A DNA stretch of 64,000 nucleotides from Erythrobacter sp. YJ-T3-07 (GCF_015999305.1 NZ_JAEAGP010000001.1:1674001-1738000), one strand, 5' to 3'. Shown: positions 35,461 through 44,266, counted from the stretch's first letter. The notes: generated by a model not told the origin, from the letters alone. A program made the numbers and translations.

Positions 35461-36161
35461 GTCCAGGGATGTGGGCGCGTCGTTCAGGCGCGGCCGCATC
35501 GCTCATGCTGGCAGTCCCCGCCCTTGCGGAGGAGGGGCGTGTCGATCAGGTCGAAGCGCTGGAGATCGAGGCGGAGACGCTCGAACTGGAGATGCAGTTC
35601 GTCGCGACCGGGGACGAAGATGCCCGCCTGCTGAACACCACGATAGAATACGGGCTCAGCGATTGGATCCAGATCGGGTTCGAGATCGAGGCGCAATCCG
35701 AAGATGGTGAAGCGCTGATCGTCGAAAGCATCGCCCCGCAGGCCAAGATCATATTCATCGATCCGTCGTCCGCACAGGTTGGGATCGGTCTGCAGGCCAG
35801 CGCTGAAATCGACACGCACGGCGAAGGTATCGGCACCGAAGTGTTCCTGATCGCGGAGCATAGACGCCCCGATTACGCCATGGTCGGCAATCTCGTCTTT
35901 CAGACCGAGCCTGGAAATTTCGATGAGGTCAGTCTCTCCTATGCAGCGCGCGGCGACCGCCGGTTGTCGCAATGGGTCGCCATCGGGCTGGAGCTGGGCG
36001 GCGGGATTGCAGGTGAGGGGCGTTCCAGTCATTTTGCCGGTCCGGTGCTGGGCCTCTTCCTGGCAGAAGATGGGCCTGCGGTGGAACTGGGCGTATTCGC
36101 CCCGCTTACAGAAGCCGCGCCCGGATGGCAGATGCGGCTCAAGATCGATCTGGAATTCTAG
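35457..36161 (+). CDS. Predicted outer-membrane beta-barrel protein, unknown function
   Basis: The 234-residue protein has a signal peptide (SGAAASLMLAVPALAEEG). The mature part alternates polar and hydrophobic residues, as in transmembrane beta strands (SDWIQIGFEIEAQ, VGIGLQASAEID, WVAIGLELGGG), and ends in phenylalanine (LKIDLEF), as BAM substrates do. I favour the GTG at 35457, which overlaps the GGDEF-EAL stop (GTGA) and follows GGGGA by 8 bases. An ATG at 35469 also works. Coupled translation with the c-di-GMP protein suggests a functional link. No named family was recognised. Confidence 0.7.
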   Translation: MSPGMWARRSGAAASLMLAVPALAEEGRVDQVEALEIEAETLELEMQFVATGDEDARLLNTTIEYGLSDWIQIGFEIEAQSEDGEALIVESIAPQAKIIFIDPSSAQVGIGLQASAEIDTHGEGIGTEVFLIAEHRRPDYAMVGNLVFQTEPGNFDEVSLSYAARGDRRLSQWVAIGLELGGGIAGEGRSSHFAGPVLGLFLAEDGPAVELGVFAPLTEAAPGWQMRLKIDLEF

Positions 36162-36225
36162 TCCGGGCCGCTTTGCCGTTGATGGAAGCCATTCGCTTGG
36201 CTAGAGAACCGGGCCTTCGCGCAGG

Positions 36226-36310
36226 GCCCCTGTGGTGGAATTGGTAGACGCGCTCGACTCAAAATCGAGTTCCTTACGGAGTGCCCGTTCGAGTCGGGCC
36301 AGGGGCACCA
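36226..36310 (+). tRNA. tRNA-Leu (anticodon CAA)
   Basis: The 85-nt gene has acceptor stem GCCCCTG paired with CAGGGGC, the long variable arm of class II tRNAs (TTCCTTACGGAGT), anticodon loop CTCAAAA giving CAA, T loop TTCGAGT and an encoded CCA. It lies alone between the outer-membrane protein gene and the SLC13 permease gene. Confidence 0.96.
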
Positions 36311-36408
36311 CACCTTTGTCGCTCGCAATGATCGGTGCATGATCGCACGCTATCTGCGCGTCCCCGATTGCCTAGCAGGGCCTCGCCCCGCTATCGCTGG
36401 GTCCAGCA

Positions 36409-38214
36409 ATGCTCGAAGCCCCTTCCTTTCACGCGATTGCCGCAATGGTGGTCACGATCGCGATGTTCATCGGCTTTGCGCGCAGCAGGCCGTCGACCGA
36501 GATCGTTTCGCTGATGACCATCGCGGTGATCGCGGTGTTCCTCTATTTCTTCCCACTGCCCGACACGCGCCCGACCGATGGCCTCTCGCTCGCCTTCTCC
36601 GGCTTCGGCCACTACGCGCTGATCACGATCTGCGCGCTCATGATCATGGGCCGCGGGCTGGTGGTGACCGGCGCGCTGGAGCCGGCGGCGCAGCTGCTGG
36701 AGCGGCTGTTCAAGTGGAACCTGCAGATCGGCCTGCTGGTCTCGCTGGTCGCGGCGATGGCGCTGTCGATGGCGGTCAATGATACGCCGGTGCTGGTCCT
36801 GCTGCTGCCGATCTTCGTCAGTCTTGCCGCACGCGGCGCGATGCCGGCATCCAAGACGCTGATCCCGCTCAACGCGGCGGTCCTGATCGGCGGGATGGCG
36901 ACCACCATCGGCACCTCGACCAATATCCTGGTCGTCTCGATCGCGAGCGATCTGGGGATGCCGGAAATGAGCGTGTTCCATTACACGCCGATCGTGCTGG
37001 TCGCTGCGGCCGTCGCGCTGCCCTATCTGTGGCTGGTGATGCCTCGGCTGCTGGGGGACAACCGTCAGGAAGACACGCGCCCCCGCCGCCATTTCCAGGC
37101 GCGGCTGAGGGTGAGCGAGGATGGCCCGCTGACCGGAGAGCCCCTGTCCGACATCCTGCCGCGCTTGCCCGACAGCGTCACCGTGCACGATGCGCCTGAC
37201 GGCAAGCTGCAGCCGCAACAGCGCCTGCTGATCTCCGGCCCGCAGGAGGCGGTGGAAGAGGCGATGCGCACGTTGCGCGGCGAGGCAGCGCCCGACTGGG
37301 TGCTGTCGAAGATCAAGCGCAAGGCGAGCGCGCAGAACGAGGACGTGATCGTCGTCGAGATGGCGATCACCGCAGATTCGCGCCTGATCGGCCGCACGCT
37401 GCCCAGCTCCGGCGTTGCCGATCTGTATGGGGTCGCCGTGCTCGGCGTACATCGTCCCGAACGCTGGACGGGCATGACCGACGAATTCAGCGATTATTCC
37501 GCCGGCGACATGCGCTTTGCCGAAGGCGACGTGCTGATGGTGACCGGCCTGCGCGCGGATCTGGAAGAGTTCGCCCGGGGCGACAGCCTGCTGATGCTGG
37601 AAGGGATGCGTGAACTGCCGCGTCGATCCAAGGCCGTGCTTTCGGCGGTTATCATGTTCGGGGCGGTGTTCACCGCATCCATCGGGCTGTTCCCGATCGC
37701 GATTTCCGCGCTGGCGGGTGCAATCCTGATGTTCCTGACCGGCTGCGTGAAGTTCGACCGGGTCGGGCGTGCGCTGTCTGCCAAGGTGATCGTGCTGGTC
37801 GCGGCGAGCATTGCGGTGGGCTCCATCGTCGAGGCGAGCGGCGCAGCCGCGTGGCTGGGCATGGCGCTGTCGCTGGGGCTGTCATCGCTGCCCCCCGCGC
37901 TGGTGCTGGGCGCGATCATGCTGTTCGTGACCACGCTGACCAATTTCGCCTCCAACGCGACCGCCGCCACGGTGGGCACGCCGATCGCCTTCAGCATCGC
38001 GACCGAGCTGGGCCTGCCGCCCGAGCCGCTGGTGCTGGCGGTGCTGTTCGGCTGCAACCTGTGTTACGCGACCCCGATCGCCTATCAGACGAACATGCTG
38101 ATCATGGGCGAGGGCTCCTACGAGTTCTCGGATTACATCCGCACCGGCGTGCCGCTGGTGCTGCTTATGGTGACGACGCTCTCGGTCCTGCTGGTGCTGA
38201 CCTATCGCCTCTAG
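36409..38214 (+). CDS. SLC13/DASS-type permease with TrkA-C (RCK_C) domains
   Basis: The 601-residue membrane protein has two halves of predicted helices flanking a cytosolic middle (about residues 215-400) with two TrkA-C-like domains (RLRVSEDGPLTGEPLSDILP and VEMAITADSRLIGRTLPSSG). Substrate-site motifs are GGMATTIGTSTNILV in the first half and FASNATAATVGTPIAFS in the second, matching the SNT-type signatures of the DASS family. It should import sulphate, dicarboxylates or similar anions with sodium. It is a single gene downstream of tRNA-Leu; substrate is not fixed by context. Confidence 0.88.
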   Translation: MLEAPSFHAIAAMVVTIAMFIGFARSRPSTEIVSLMTIAVIAVFLYFFPLPDTRPTDGLSLAFSGFGHYALITICALMIMGRGLVVTGALEPAAQLLERLFKWNLQIGLLVSLVAAMALSMAVNDTPVLVLLLPIFVSLAARGAMPASKTLIPLNAAVLIGGMATTIGTSTNILVVSIASDLGMPEMSVFHYTPIVLVAAAVALPYLWLVMPRLLGDNRQEDTRPRRHFQARLRVSEDGPLTGEPLSDILPRLPDSVTVHDAPDGKLQPQQRLLISGPQEAVEEAMRTLRGEAAPDWVLSKIKRKASAQNEDVIVVEMAITADSRLIGRTLPSSGVADLYGVAVLGVHRPERWTGMTDEFSDYSAGDMRFAEGDVLMVTGLRADLEEFARGDSLLMLEGMRELPRRSKAVLSAVIMFGAVFTASIGLFPIAISALAGAILMFLTGCVKFDRVGRALSAKVIVLVAASIAVGSIVEASGAAAWLGMALSLGLSSLPPALVLGAIMLFVTTLTNFASNATAATVGTPIAFSIATELGLPPEPLVLAVLFGCNLCYATPIAYQTNMLIMGEGSYEFSDYIRTGVPLVLLMVTTLSVLLVLTYRL

Positions 38215-38381
38215 CATTTCCTACCCCCTGCAAATCTGCGATGGATCGGTTATGACATTGCGCGCAGCCAGCCTTTCATCGACCAGATCGATCAAAGGGC
38301 GGCGACATATCGAATGGAATTGAACGCCTGGACTGTGTGTCAGGTGTGTCAGGCAAATCGGGCCAAAGGGGAGTACTGGGT

Positions 38382-39728
38382 ATGCACAAGCAGGTTCGGA
38401 TGACGCGCGCGGCACTGATGGCGGCGGGCGCGCTGCTGTGCTCCACCGCGGCCTTCGCGCAGGATGATGGCCTGCGCGCGGGTGTGCAGGAAGATCTGCC
38501 CGAGCTGATGGAGCTGTACCGCGATCTCCACGCCAATCCCGAACTCAGCTTCGAAGAAGACGAGACTGCGGCGAAGCTGGCCGTGCGGATGCGCAAGCTG
38601 GGCTTCGAAGTGACCGAAGGCGTCGGCAAGACCGGTGTGGTCGCGGTGATGGAGAACGGCGAGGGCCCGACCGTCCTGATCCGCGCGGACATGGACGGGC
38701 TGCCGGTGGTCGAACAGACCGGGCTGCCGTTCGCCTCCACCGTCAAGGCGACACCCGCGACCGGCGTGGAAACCGGCGTGATGCACGCCTGCGGGCACGA
38801 CACGCACATGACCGCGTGGATCGGCGCGGCGCAGCAGCTGGTCGATCACAAGAACGAATGGAGCGGCACGCTGGTGATGATCCTGCAACCCGCCGAAGAG
38901 GTGGGCGAGGGCGCGCTGGCGATGCTGGAAGACGGTCTGTTCACCCGCTTTCCCAAGCCCGACTACGCGATCGCCTTCCACGATGCGGCCCAGTTCCCCG
39001 CCGGGACGATCGGCTATTCGCCGGGCTATGCGCTGGCCAATGTCGACAGCGTCGACATCACCGTGAAGGGTGTCGGCGGGCACGGTGCCTATCCGCAATC
39101 GACCAAGGACCCGGTCGTGCTGGCGAGTTCGATCGTGATGAAGCTGCAAACGCTGGTCAGCCGCGAGCTGTCTCCGCTGGAGCCGGGCGTGGTGACCGTG
39201 GGCAGCTTCCGCGCCGGCTCGAAGCACAACATCATCTCCGACGAGGCGAAGCTGCAGCTGACCGTGCGCAGTTACACCGACGAAGCGCGCAAGCTGCTGC
39301 TCGACGGGATTGCGCGGATCGCGCGGGGCGAGGCGATTGCGGCGGGTATTGCGGAGGATCAGCTGCCGGTGGTGACCGTGGCCGATCCCTACACGCCCTC
39401 CACCTTCAACGATCCCGAGTTCACCGAAACCGTGATGACGGGCTTCCGCACCCGCTTCGGCGAAGAGCGAGTGATGCAGGTGCCCAGCGTGATGGGTGGC
39501 GAGGATTTCAGCCAGTACCGCCGGGCCGACCCCGATGGCGTCGAATCGCTGATCTTCTGGATCGGCGGGGTGCCTGAGGACGAATGGCAGGCGGCGCAGG
39601 CTGGGGAGGGCACGCTGCCCTCGCTCCACAGCCCGTTCTGGGCACCCGATGCCGAGAAGGTGATCGAGACCGGGGCGGAGGCGCTGGCCTCCGCTGCGAT
39701 CGACCTGATGCCCGCCAAGGGCGGCTGA
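38382..39728 (+). CDS. M20D family amidohydrolase, exported
   Basis: The 448-residue protein has a signal peptide (RAALMAAGALLCSTAAFAQDD) and an M20D peptidase/amidohydrolase body: YRDLHANPELSFEE, RADMDGLPV, MHACGHDTHM (metal ligands), LQPAEEVGEGA (catalytic Glu pair), VKGVGGHGAYPQ in the lid domain, and VMGGEDFS. Such enzymes remove N-acyl groups from amino acids or hippurate-like amides. The ATG at 38382 is preceded by GGGGAG. It converges on the carbonic anhydrase gene with a 3-bp gap. Confidence 0.92.
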   Translation: MHKQVRMTRAALMAAGALLCSTAAFAQDDGLRAGVQEDLPELMELYRDLHANPELSFEEDETAAKLAVRMRKLGFEVTEGVGKTGVVAVMENGEGPTVLIRADMDGLPVVEQTGLPFASTVKATPATGVETGVMHACGHDTHMTAWIGAAQQLVDHKNEWSGTLVMILQPAEEVGEGALAMLEDGLFTRFPKPDYAIAFHDAAQFPAGTIGYSPGYALANVDSVDITVKGVGGHGAYPQSTKDPVVLASSIVMKLQTLVSRELSPLEPGVVTVGSFRAGSKHNIISDEAKLQLTVRSYTDEARKLLLDGIARIARGEAIAAGIAEDQLPVVTVADPYTPSTFNDPEFTETVMTGFRTRFGEERVMQVPSVMGGEDFSQYRRADPDGVESLIFWIGGVPEDEWQAAQAGEGTLPSLHSPFWAPDAEKVIETGAEALASAAIDLMPAKGG

Positions 39729-39731
39729 GCG

Positions 39732-40379
39732 CTACAGGCTGTAGCGCTCGTCGATCGGGACGAAGCGGTTCTGCGCCTCGTCATAGACGTCGACCATGCC
39801 GGTCGCGATGTCGTAGACCCAGCCATGCAGCTCCAGCTCGCCCTGGGCGAGCCGCAGGGCGACGGTCGGATGGGTGCGCAGGTGCTGCAATTGCAGCACC
39901 ACGTTCTGCTCCAGCAGCAGCCGCATCCGATCCTTGTCGCTCTTCCCGTTGCCCAGCGCATCGGCAATGTCGACCGCGGCGCGGCTGTAGCCCAGCCATT
40001 CGCGGACATGGGGCAGGGTATCGAGTGAGCTGGAATCGTCGTGTAGCTGCATCGCGCTCTTCATCGCGCCGCATTCGGTATGCCCGCACACGATGATGTG
40101 CGGGACTTCGAGCACCGCGCTGGCGAACTCGATGCTGGCGGTCATCCCGCCGGTCTGGTTGGTGTGCGGGGGCACGATATTGCCCGCGTTGCGGCAGATG
40201 AACAGCTCACCCGGATCGGTTTGCGTCATCATCCCGGTTTCGATTCGCGAATCCGAGCAGGTGATGAACAGCGCCTCGGGCGACTGGCCCTGGCTCAATT
40301 TCTCGAAGAAGTCCTTCCGCGCGGGGAAGACATCTCGCTGGAATTTCAGCACGCCGGGGGCGAAACGGGGAATGGCCAC
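39732..40379 (-). CDS. can: Beta-class carbonic anhydrase
   Basis: The 215-residue protein has the beta-class zinc ligands in ITCSDSRI (Cys, with the Asp-Arg dyad) and IVCGHTECGAMKS (His and Cys), plus RNAGNIVPP. It interconverts CO2 and bicarbonate in the cytoplasm, supplying bicarbonate to carboxylases. It is read on the minus strand after a strong hairpin (40444-40476) and lies downstream of the aceA gene on the same strand, but the hairpins suggest separate transcription. Confidence 0.95.
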   Translation of the reverse strand: MAIPRFAPGVLKFQRDVFPARKDFFEKLSQGQSPEALFITCSDSRIETGMMTQTDPGELFICRNAGNIVPPHTNQTGGMTASIEFASAVLEVPHIIVCGHTECGAMKSAMQLHDDSSSLDTLPHVREWLGYSRAAVDIADALGNGKSDKDRMRLLLEQNVVLQLQHLRTHPTVALRLAQGELELHGWVYDIATGMVDVYDEAQNRFVPIDERYSL

Positions 40380-40443
40380 GCTATTCTCGATCTGCAGTTA
40401 GTAAAGTGCGCGGGGTCTAGCCGGTCATCGCCCGAATGCAAGC

Positions 40444-40476
40444 GGGCGCGCGAGGCCATGGTGACCTCGCGCGCCC
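40444..40476. terminator. 12-bp perfect GC hairpin between the small ORF and the carbonic anhydrase gene
   Basis: GGGCGCGCGAGG (40444-40455) pairs exactly with CCTCGCGCGCCC (40465-40476) around a 9-base loop. No U tract follows on either strand, so it may be a weak terminator or an mRNA stabiliser at the end of the small gene at 40498. Confidence 0.45.
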
Positions 40477-40497
40477 GGATAGTGCCAGCGCGGCTGC

Positions 40498-40683
40498 CTA
40501 TTCGGCGTCGGGAACGTAGGTCCCAAGCCGGTGATGCAGCGCGTTGATCTTGGCCAGTTCCTCGCGGTCTTCCGTGGTCCGCGCATGGCTCGCCAGAGCG
40601 GCGCGCAGCAGGCGGAAGTCAGCGGTGGAGAGCAGGGCGCGGGCGCGACCGGGCTCTTTGGGGGTGTCGGTCTCGTCGGTCAT
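40498..40683 (-). CDS. Small acidic protein of unknown function, 61 residues
   Basis: The predicted protein is highly charged and helical (TADFRLLRAALASHARTTED, then REELAKINALHHRLGTYV). It has no signal or membrane segment. It lies 100 bp downstream of isocitrate lyase on the same strand, beyond a hairpin at 40721-40757, and upstream of the carbonic anhydrase gene. I recognise no family. Coding potential is supported by an uninterrupted frame with typical codon use, but a 61-residue gene is hard to prove. Confidence 0.55.
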   Translation of the reverse strand: MTDETDTPKEPGRARALLSTADFRLLRAALASHARTTEDREELAKINALHHRLGTYVPDAE

Positions 40684-40720
40684 AGTTGAATCCGCTCCGT
40701 GGGTTTATCCGGACGTCGCC

Positions 40721-40757
40721 CGGGTCGTGGGGCCAGCAATGCCGACCCCGCGACCCG
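40721..40757. terminator. GC hairpin downstream of isocitrate lyase
   Basis: CGGGTCGTGGGG (40721-40732) pairs with CCCCGCGACCCG (40746-40757) with one wobble. It starts 27 bp after the aceA stop, reading the minus strand. No U run is present, so Rho-independent action is uncertain. Confidence 0.45.
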
Positions 40758-40783
40758 GTGACAAGTCCCGAACCCGTTATCGC

Positions 40784-42388
40784 CTAGGCGGCGAACTGAT
40801 TCATGGTGTTGTCCTTGCCGCCGGCCTTGAGGGCCGCTTCGCCGGCGAAGTACTCCTTGTGGTCATCGCCGATGTCGGACCCGGCCATGTTCTGGTGCTT
40901 CACGCAGGCGATCTGCTGGCGGATTTCCTCGCGCTGGACGTTCTTGACGTAGCCCAGCATCGCCTCTTCGCCGAAGTAGCGCTTGGCGAGGTTGTCCGTG
41001 CTGAGCGCGGCCGTGTGGTAGGTCGGCAGCGTGATCAGGTGGTGGAAGATGCCCGCACGCTTCGCGCCGTCGGCCTGGAAGCTCTGGATCTTCGCATCCG
41101 CCTCGATCGCCAGATGGGTGCCGTCGTAGTCCACGCTCATCAGCTTGGCGCGATCATAGGCGCTGACATCCTTGCCGCTTTCTTCCCACGCATCAAACAC
41201 TTGCTGGCGGAAGTTCAGCGTCCAGTTGAAGCTGGGCGAGTTGTTGTAGACCAGCTTCGCATTGGGCACCGTCTCGCGAATCTTGTCGACCATCTCGGCG
41301 ATCTGCTCGACATGCGGTTTCTCGGTCTCGATCCACAGCAGGTCCGCGCCGTGCTGGAGCGAGGTGATGCAGTCGAGCACAACCCGGTCCACACCCGTTC
41401 CGGGGCGGAACTGGTAGAGGTTGCTCGGCAGACGCTTGGGCGCCAGCAGCTTGCCGTCGCGGCTGATGAAGACCTGGCCGTTGGAGATGTTGGCCGGATC
41501 GACCTCTTCTGCATCGAGGAAGCTGTTGTACTGGTCGCCCAGATCGCCCGGCTCGGTAGAGTAGGCAATCTGCTTGGTCAGGCCCGCACCCAGGCTGTCG
41601 GTGCGCGCGACGATGATGCCGTCTTCGACGCCCAGTTCGAGGAAGGCGTAGCGGATCGCGCGGATTTTCTGGAGGAAGTCCTCGTGCGGCACGGTGACCT
41701 TGCCGTCCTGGTGGCCGCACTGCTTTTCGTCCGAGACCTGGTTTTCGATCTGCAGCGCGCAGGCACCCGCTTCGATCATCTGCTTGGCGAGCAGGTAGGT
41801 GGCTTCGGCATTACCGAAACCTGCGTCGATGTCGGCGATGATCGGAACCACGTGGGTTTCGTAGTTGTCGATCGCGTTCTCAAGCCGCTTGGCTTCCGTC
41901 TCGTTGCCTGCTTCGCGCGCTGCGTCGAGGTCGCGGAACATGCCGCCCAGTTCGCGGGCGTCGGCCTGCTTGAGGAAGGTGTAGATCTCCTCGATCAGCT
42001 CGGGCACCGCGGTCTTCTCGTGCATCGACTGGTCGGGAAGGGGGCCGAATTCGCTGCGCAGCGCGGCAACCATCCAGCCCGACAGGTAGAGGTAGCGGCG
42101 TTTGGTGCTGCCGAAGTGCTTCTTGATCGCGATCATCTGCTGCTGGCCGATGAAGCCGTGCCATGCGCCCAACGACTGGGTGTAGTTCGCCGGATCGGCG
42201 TCGTAGGCATCCATATCTTCGCGCATGATCTTCGCGGTGTACTTGGCGATGTCGAGCCCGGTGCGGAAGCGGTTCTGCAGGCGCATGCGCGCCGCGCTTT
42301 CCGCATCGATCGCGGCCCAGGCGTCTCCGCCCTGGCCGATGCGGGTCTTCAGGTGCTCGGTTTCGCTTGCGTAGTTCGACTTCGTCAT
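40784..42388 (-). CDS. aceA: Isocitrate lyase
   Basis: The 534-residue protein splits isocitrate into glyoxylate and succinate, the first step of the glyoxylate bypass. It has the catalytic loop as DEKQCGHQDGKV (canonical KKCGH, here KQCGH), ADIDAGFGNAEATYLL, LQIENQVSD, WIETEKPHVEQI and VYNNSPSFNWTL. It belongs to the longer isocitrate lyase branch, about 100 residues longer than the E. coli enzyme. It is divergent from a RamB/ScfR-like regulator gene, and the shared 161-bp region is the probable control site. Its presence implies growth on acetate or ethanol, consistent with the operon at 8-14 kb. Confidence 0.95.
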   Translation of the reverse strand: MTKSNYASETEHLKTRIGQGGDAWAAIDAESAARMRLQNRFRTGLDIAKYTAKIMREDMDAYDADPANYTQSLGAWHGFIGQQQMIAIKKHFGSTKRRYLYLSGWMVAALRSEFGPLPDQSMHEKTAVPELIEEIYTFLKQADARELGGMFRDLDAAREAGNETEAKRLENAIDNYETHVVPIIADIDAGFGNAEATYLLAKQMIEAGACALQIENQVSDEKQCGHQDGKVTVPHEDFLQKIRAIRYAFLELGVEDGIIVARTDSLGAGLTKQIAYSTEPGDLGDQYNSFLDAEEVDPANISNGQVFISRDGKLLAPKRLPSNLYQFRPGTGVDRVVLDCITSLQHGADLLWIETEKPHVEQIAEMVDKIRETVPNAKLVYNNSPSFNWTLNFRQQVFDAWEESGKDVSAYDRAKLMSVDYDGTHLAIEADAKIQSFQADGAKRAGIFHHLITLPTYHTAALSTDNLAKRYFGEEAMLGYVKNVQREEIRQQIACVKHQNMAGSDIGDDHKEYFAGEAALKAGGKDNTMNQFAA

Positions 42389-42521
42389 GGGGGACTCCGT
42401 AAAAAGCTGTGTTCGTGACTCAGCAAATAGCCCTCACCAGGCCCTGCGGACAGGGTTTGTTACAGACTATCTTGTCTTGCGCGCCGTTTTCGCTAGTGAT
42501 CCCTTGTGTATCTGTCATGAT

Positions 42522-42530
42522 CTTTACAAA
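42522..42530 (+). promoter_or_regulatory. Candidate RamB-like half-site in the aceA / regulator intergenic region
   Basis: CTTTACAAA differs by one base from CTTTGCAAA, the core I recall for the RamB site of Corynebacterium glutamicum. It lies 20 bp before the regulator start. A second TTTGC core lies near 42420. The comparison crosses distant phyla, so treat as a hint. Confidence 0.25.
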
Positions 42531-42549
42531 TTTGGGTTAGGAGCGACTC

Positions 42550-43872
42550 ATGAGCGAACCGTCCCTCTATGCCGGTGCCGCGCTGCGCCGCCTGCGCCGT
42601 CGCGAAGGTCTGACACAGGCGAGCATGGCCCAGCGTCTGTCGATCTCGCCCAGCTATCTCAACCTGATCGAACGCAACCAGCGCCCGGTTACCGCGCGGG
42701 TGGTGCTCGAACTGGTCGACCAGTTCGATTACGATCCGCGCTCCCTGCAGGAAAGCAGTGCGATCGGCGGGGTCGACGGCCTCGCAAGGCGTCTGGGCGA
42801 TGATCGCTTCGCCGATCTGGGGATCGACCGCGCCGAAGTGACCGAATTCCTCGCCGCCGCACCGCAGGCCGCCGCCGCCTTCGCCCGTCTGTTCGACGAG
42901 CGGGGCAGGGCCGCCGCGCAGACCCGCCCGTTCGAGGAAGAGGTGTGGCGCGCGATCGAGCGCTGGCGCAACCACTTCGCCGATCTGGACGAGGCGGCGG
43001 AGAATCTGGCCGACGAACTCCGGCTTGCCCGCGCCGATATCGGTGCGGCGCTGACCGATCACCTGCGCGAGCGGCACGATCTCGCCATTCGATATCTCCC
43101 GCGCGCCGTGCTGCCGGAGGCGAACCGGCGGCTCGATCTGCATGCGCGGCAAGTCCAGCTTTCCGAAATGCTCTCCCCCGCTGCGCGCAATATCGAGATG
43201 GCCAAGCAGGTCGCAGAACTCGAGCAGCGCGAGCTGATCGCGGACATCGCCGATGGCGCGTCGTTCGACCACCGCGAGGGGCGCGATGCCTTCGCCCGCT
43301 ACCTGCGCGCCTATTACGCGCGTGCGCTGGTGATGCCCTATGGCCGGTTCCTGCGCGCGTGCGAGGCAACCGCCTACGAGCCGCAGGTGCTTGCCCGCCG
43401 TTTCGCCACCGATGTGGGCGAGGTCGCCCGCCGGTTCACCACCCTTCAGCGGGTCGGCCAGCGCGGCCTGCCCTTTTTCGTCGGGCGGATCGACGGGTCG
43501 GTGCAATTGTTCGAGCGGCTGCTGGGCGCGAGCGGGACCAGCCTGCTCGACCGCCGGCCCGGCTGCCCGCGTCTGGGGCTGGAGCGGCGTCCCGAATGGC
43601 ATTCGCGGGCGATTATAATGGAAAGCGGTGCATTGGGACCGGAACACTGGCTGGTCGCGCATATCGCCGCGCCGCCCTATGCCGACGAACCGCGTACCGA
43701 CGTTCTGCTGCTGGGGCTGGAGGCGAAGTTTGCCGATGCCACCGCGATCGGTCGCGGTGTCTCGCTGAAGGAGGATGATGCGACGCCGATCGGTCCCGGC
43801 TGCCGCACCTGCCGCCGGATCGGGTGCCCCGCGCGCTCGCTGCGCGGGCCAATCCAGACGGCGGTCGCCTGA
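42550..43872 (+). CDS. XRE-family regulator of the RamB/ScfR type (short-chain fatty acid / glyoxylate control)
   Basis: The 440-residue protein has an N-terminal XRE helix-turn-helix (LRRLRRREGLTQASMAQRLSISPSYLNLIERNQRPV). A long middle region follows with an ImmA/IrrE-like core lacking a clear HExxH, then a C-terminal DUF2083-type domain with the conserved cysteine cluster CRTCRRIGCPARS. This is the architecture of RamB, PrpR and ScfR regulators, which sense short-chain acyl-CoA or redox state and control glyoxylate or methylcitrate genes. Divergence from aceA makes control of isocitrate lyase very likely. Confidence 0.85.
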   Translation: MSEPSLYAGAALRRLRRREGLTQASMAQRLSISPSYLNLIERNQRPVTARVVLELVDQFDYDPRSLQESSAIGGVDGLARRLGDDRFADLGIDRAEVTEFLAAAPQAAAAFARLFDERGRAAAQTRPFEEEVWRAIERWRNHFADLDEAAENLADELRLARADIGAALTDHLRERHDLAIRYLPRAVLPEANRRLDLHARQVQLSEMLSPAARNIEMAKQVAELEQRELIADIADGASFDHREGRDAFARYLRAYYARALVMPYGRFLRACEATAYEPQVLARRFATDVGEVARRFTTLQRVGQRGLPFFVGRIDGSVQLFERLLGASGTSLLDRRPGCPRLGLERRPEWHSRAIIMESGALGPEHWLVAHIAAPPYADEPRTDVLLLGLEAKFADATAIGRGVSLKEDDATPIGPGCRTCRRIGCPARSLRGPIQTAVA

Positions 43873-43941
43873 CCTTGCAAGGAACCGCAAGGCGTCTTGC
43901 GCTTTGTGCAAGTCAGAAAAACCGTAAGGGGCGCACTCGCC

Positions 43942-44232
43942 ATGACTGAAGAACGTATTACCGAACACACCGATCAGGACGGCCACACCCACACCACGCA
44001 CACCATCGTCAGCGATGGGGAGCGTAGAAAGAGCGGCGGGACGACCATCGTGCTGCTGATCGTGGCCCTGATCGCCGTCGTCGCGGCCATCTATCTGTTC
44101 TCCAACATGAGCAATGCCGAAGTCGCGAAGGACAACGCGGTCGAGAACGCGGCGAACCAGGTGGGCGACGCTGCCAACCAGGCCGGCGACGCGATCGAGA
44201 ATGCGGCGGACCGGGTCGCCCCGTCCGAATAA
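43942..44232 (+). CDS. Single-pass membrane protein with amphipathic C-terminal repeats
   Basis: This 96-residue protein begins with a hydrophilic, His/Thr-rich segment (TDQDGHTHTTHTIVSDGERR). One transmembrane helix follows (TTIVLLIVALIAVVAAIYLF). The tail reads ENAANQVGDAANQAGDAIEN, a tract of roughly 7-residue spacing likely to form an amphipathic helix. No family was recognised. It follows the RamB-like regulator by 70 bp and ends before a hairpin at 44239-44266. The histidines may bind metal, which is speculative. Confidence 0.65.
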   Translation: MTEERITEHTDQDGHTHTTHTIVSDGERRKSGGTTIVLLIVALIAVVAAIYLFSNMSNAEVAKDNAVENAANQVGDAANQAGDAIENAADRVAPSE

Positions 44233-44238
44233 TTGCAG

Positions 44239-44266
44239 CACCCTGCCGGAGGTTTTCGGCAGGGTG
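44239..44266. terminator. Hairpin downstream of the small membrane-protein gene
   Basis: CACCCTGCCG and CGGCAGGGTG are exact inverted copies around the 8-base loop GAGGTTTT. It begins 7 bp after the stop at 44232 and is followed by TAAAATTT, an imperfect U-rich tract. It probably ends the upstream transcript before the sugar transferase operon. Confidence 0.6.

Noticed and set aside
38336..38353. A 9-bp direct repeat (TGTGTCAGG twice) before the amidohydrolase gene as an operator
   Set aside because: Only two copies, no symmetry and no adjacent regulator; too little support.
40544..42418. A 624-codon plus-strand frame opposite isocitrate lyase
   Set aside because: Antisense to a complete, conserved enzyme; no recognisable domain.
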